A DNA stretch of 64,000 nt from Deltaproteobacteria bacterium (lineage in GTDB: Bacteria > Desulfobacterota > Desulfobacteria > Desulfobacterales > G020354645): assembly GCA_020354645.1 (NCBI GenBank), contig CP070652.1, positions 657,786-721,785 of the forward strand. Reading direction: 5' to 3'. The notes under the pieces were generated by a model. The model worked only from the letters and a program-made list of their open reading frames with translations. It was not told the origin of the DNA and ran no database searches. The position numbers and the translations under genes were made by a program. Shown in pieces: positions 63,830-64,000 of this stretch; positions within the stretch are counted from its first letter, which is position 1; every line of letters begins with the position of its first letter.

Positions 63830-64000
63830 TGCATATTCCTTCCACTACTTTTGGCTGTTTAAACAATGCCTTCTGATTGATTACCGGCTCAGATTTTTCA
63901 GAAATTTCCCTTCAATACAATCAATGGCATACTGTTGATGTTCCCTTCAGGTTCGACGTTACCCGAAGGTGTCACTGCCATCCGACTCACCCGTCAAGAT

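Noticed and set aside
1-64000. tRNA, rRNA, CRISPR arrays, intact insertion sequences, riboswitches
   Set aside because: None was seen by reading. In particular, no direct repeat-spacer pattern and no transposase frame was found, and no cobalamin-type leader was visible before the B12-related genes. Covariance-model searches could not be run.
63830-64000. Promoter of the DASS carrier at the right edge
   Set aside because: No sigma-54 or clear sigma-70 elements could be defended, and the upstream region is cut by the window end.

Overview
The window looks like chromosomal DNA of an uncultured sulfate-reducing Desulfobacterota (Desulfobacterales-like) bacterium. This is inferred from gene content only: a corrinoid C1 protein, formate-tetrahydrofolate ligase, a group 3b-type NiFe hydrogenase, many putative sulfate/anion carriers, and very dense two-component, Usp and CBS signalling. 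No rRNA, tRNA, CRISPR array or intact transposase was seen.

Layout. 0-14 kb is mostly housekeeping and central metabolism: corrinoid protein, YbaK-type deacylase, an unrecognised 420-aa protein, PilZ protein, RNB-type RNase, a heterodimeric ABC exporter, formate-THF ligase and citrate synthase. 14-22 kb has a SulP permease with a tandem Usp protein, a degenerate histidine kinase with its receiver, and an SLC13-type carrier with regulatory RCK_C domains. 23-34 kb is a long plus-strand run: cytidylate-kinase-like proteins, receivers, a second SLC13/RCK carrier, a membrane histidine kinase and a PEP-synthase-like protein. 34-42.8 kb has a TSUP exporter coupled to a 2-TM protein, a second degenerate kinase/receiver set with a full histidine kinase, a CBS protein, a DASS carrier and a gamma-carbonic anhydrase gene interrupted by TGA. 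42.8-54.5 kb has a histidine kinase/NtrC-type pair followed by two sigma-54 promoters. One precedes CBS-ACT, Usp and hydBGDA; the other precedes a PstS-like protein, with Usp proteins and a ferredoxin further downstream. 54.8-64 kb has a receiver, two CBS-ACT paralogues, a third cytidylate-kinase-like protein, a diguanylate cyclase, a cobalamin adenosyltransferase, Usp, a receiver-CBS fusion and another DASS carrier.

How it fits together. Six membrane carriers from three anion-transport superfamilies (SulP, TSUP, four SLC13/DASS) lie in about 49 kb. They are interleaved with nine intact receiver genes, three full histidine kinases, two kinase-like proteins lacking the ATPase domain, several Usp and CBS proteins, and three cytidylate-kinase-like proteins. 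Two of the latter seem to carry a BON-like C-terminal domain. This suggests an energy- and nucleotide-sensing network controlling anion (probably sulfate) uptake and H2 metabolism. The best regulatory signal is a TTTTACA-N3-TGTAAAA dyad exactly 114 nt upstream of the -24 element of both sigma-54 promoters, next to an NtrC-family activator gene.

The region also shows decay and duplication: remnants of two receivers, one cytidylate-kinase-like gene and a cyclase/PEP-synthase-like chimera, plus long hairpins abutting stop codons and a 305-bp inverted-repeat element with a partial second copy.
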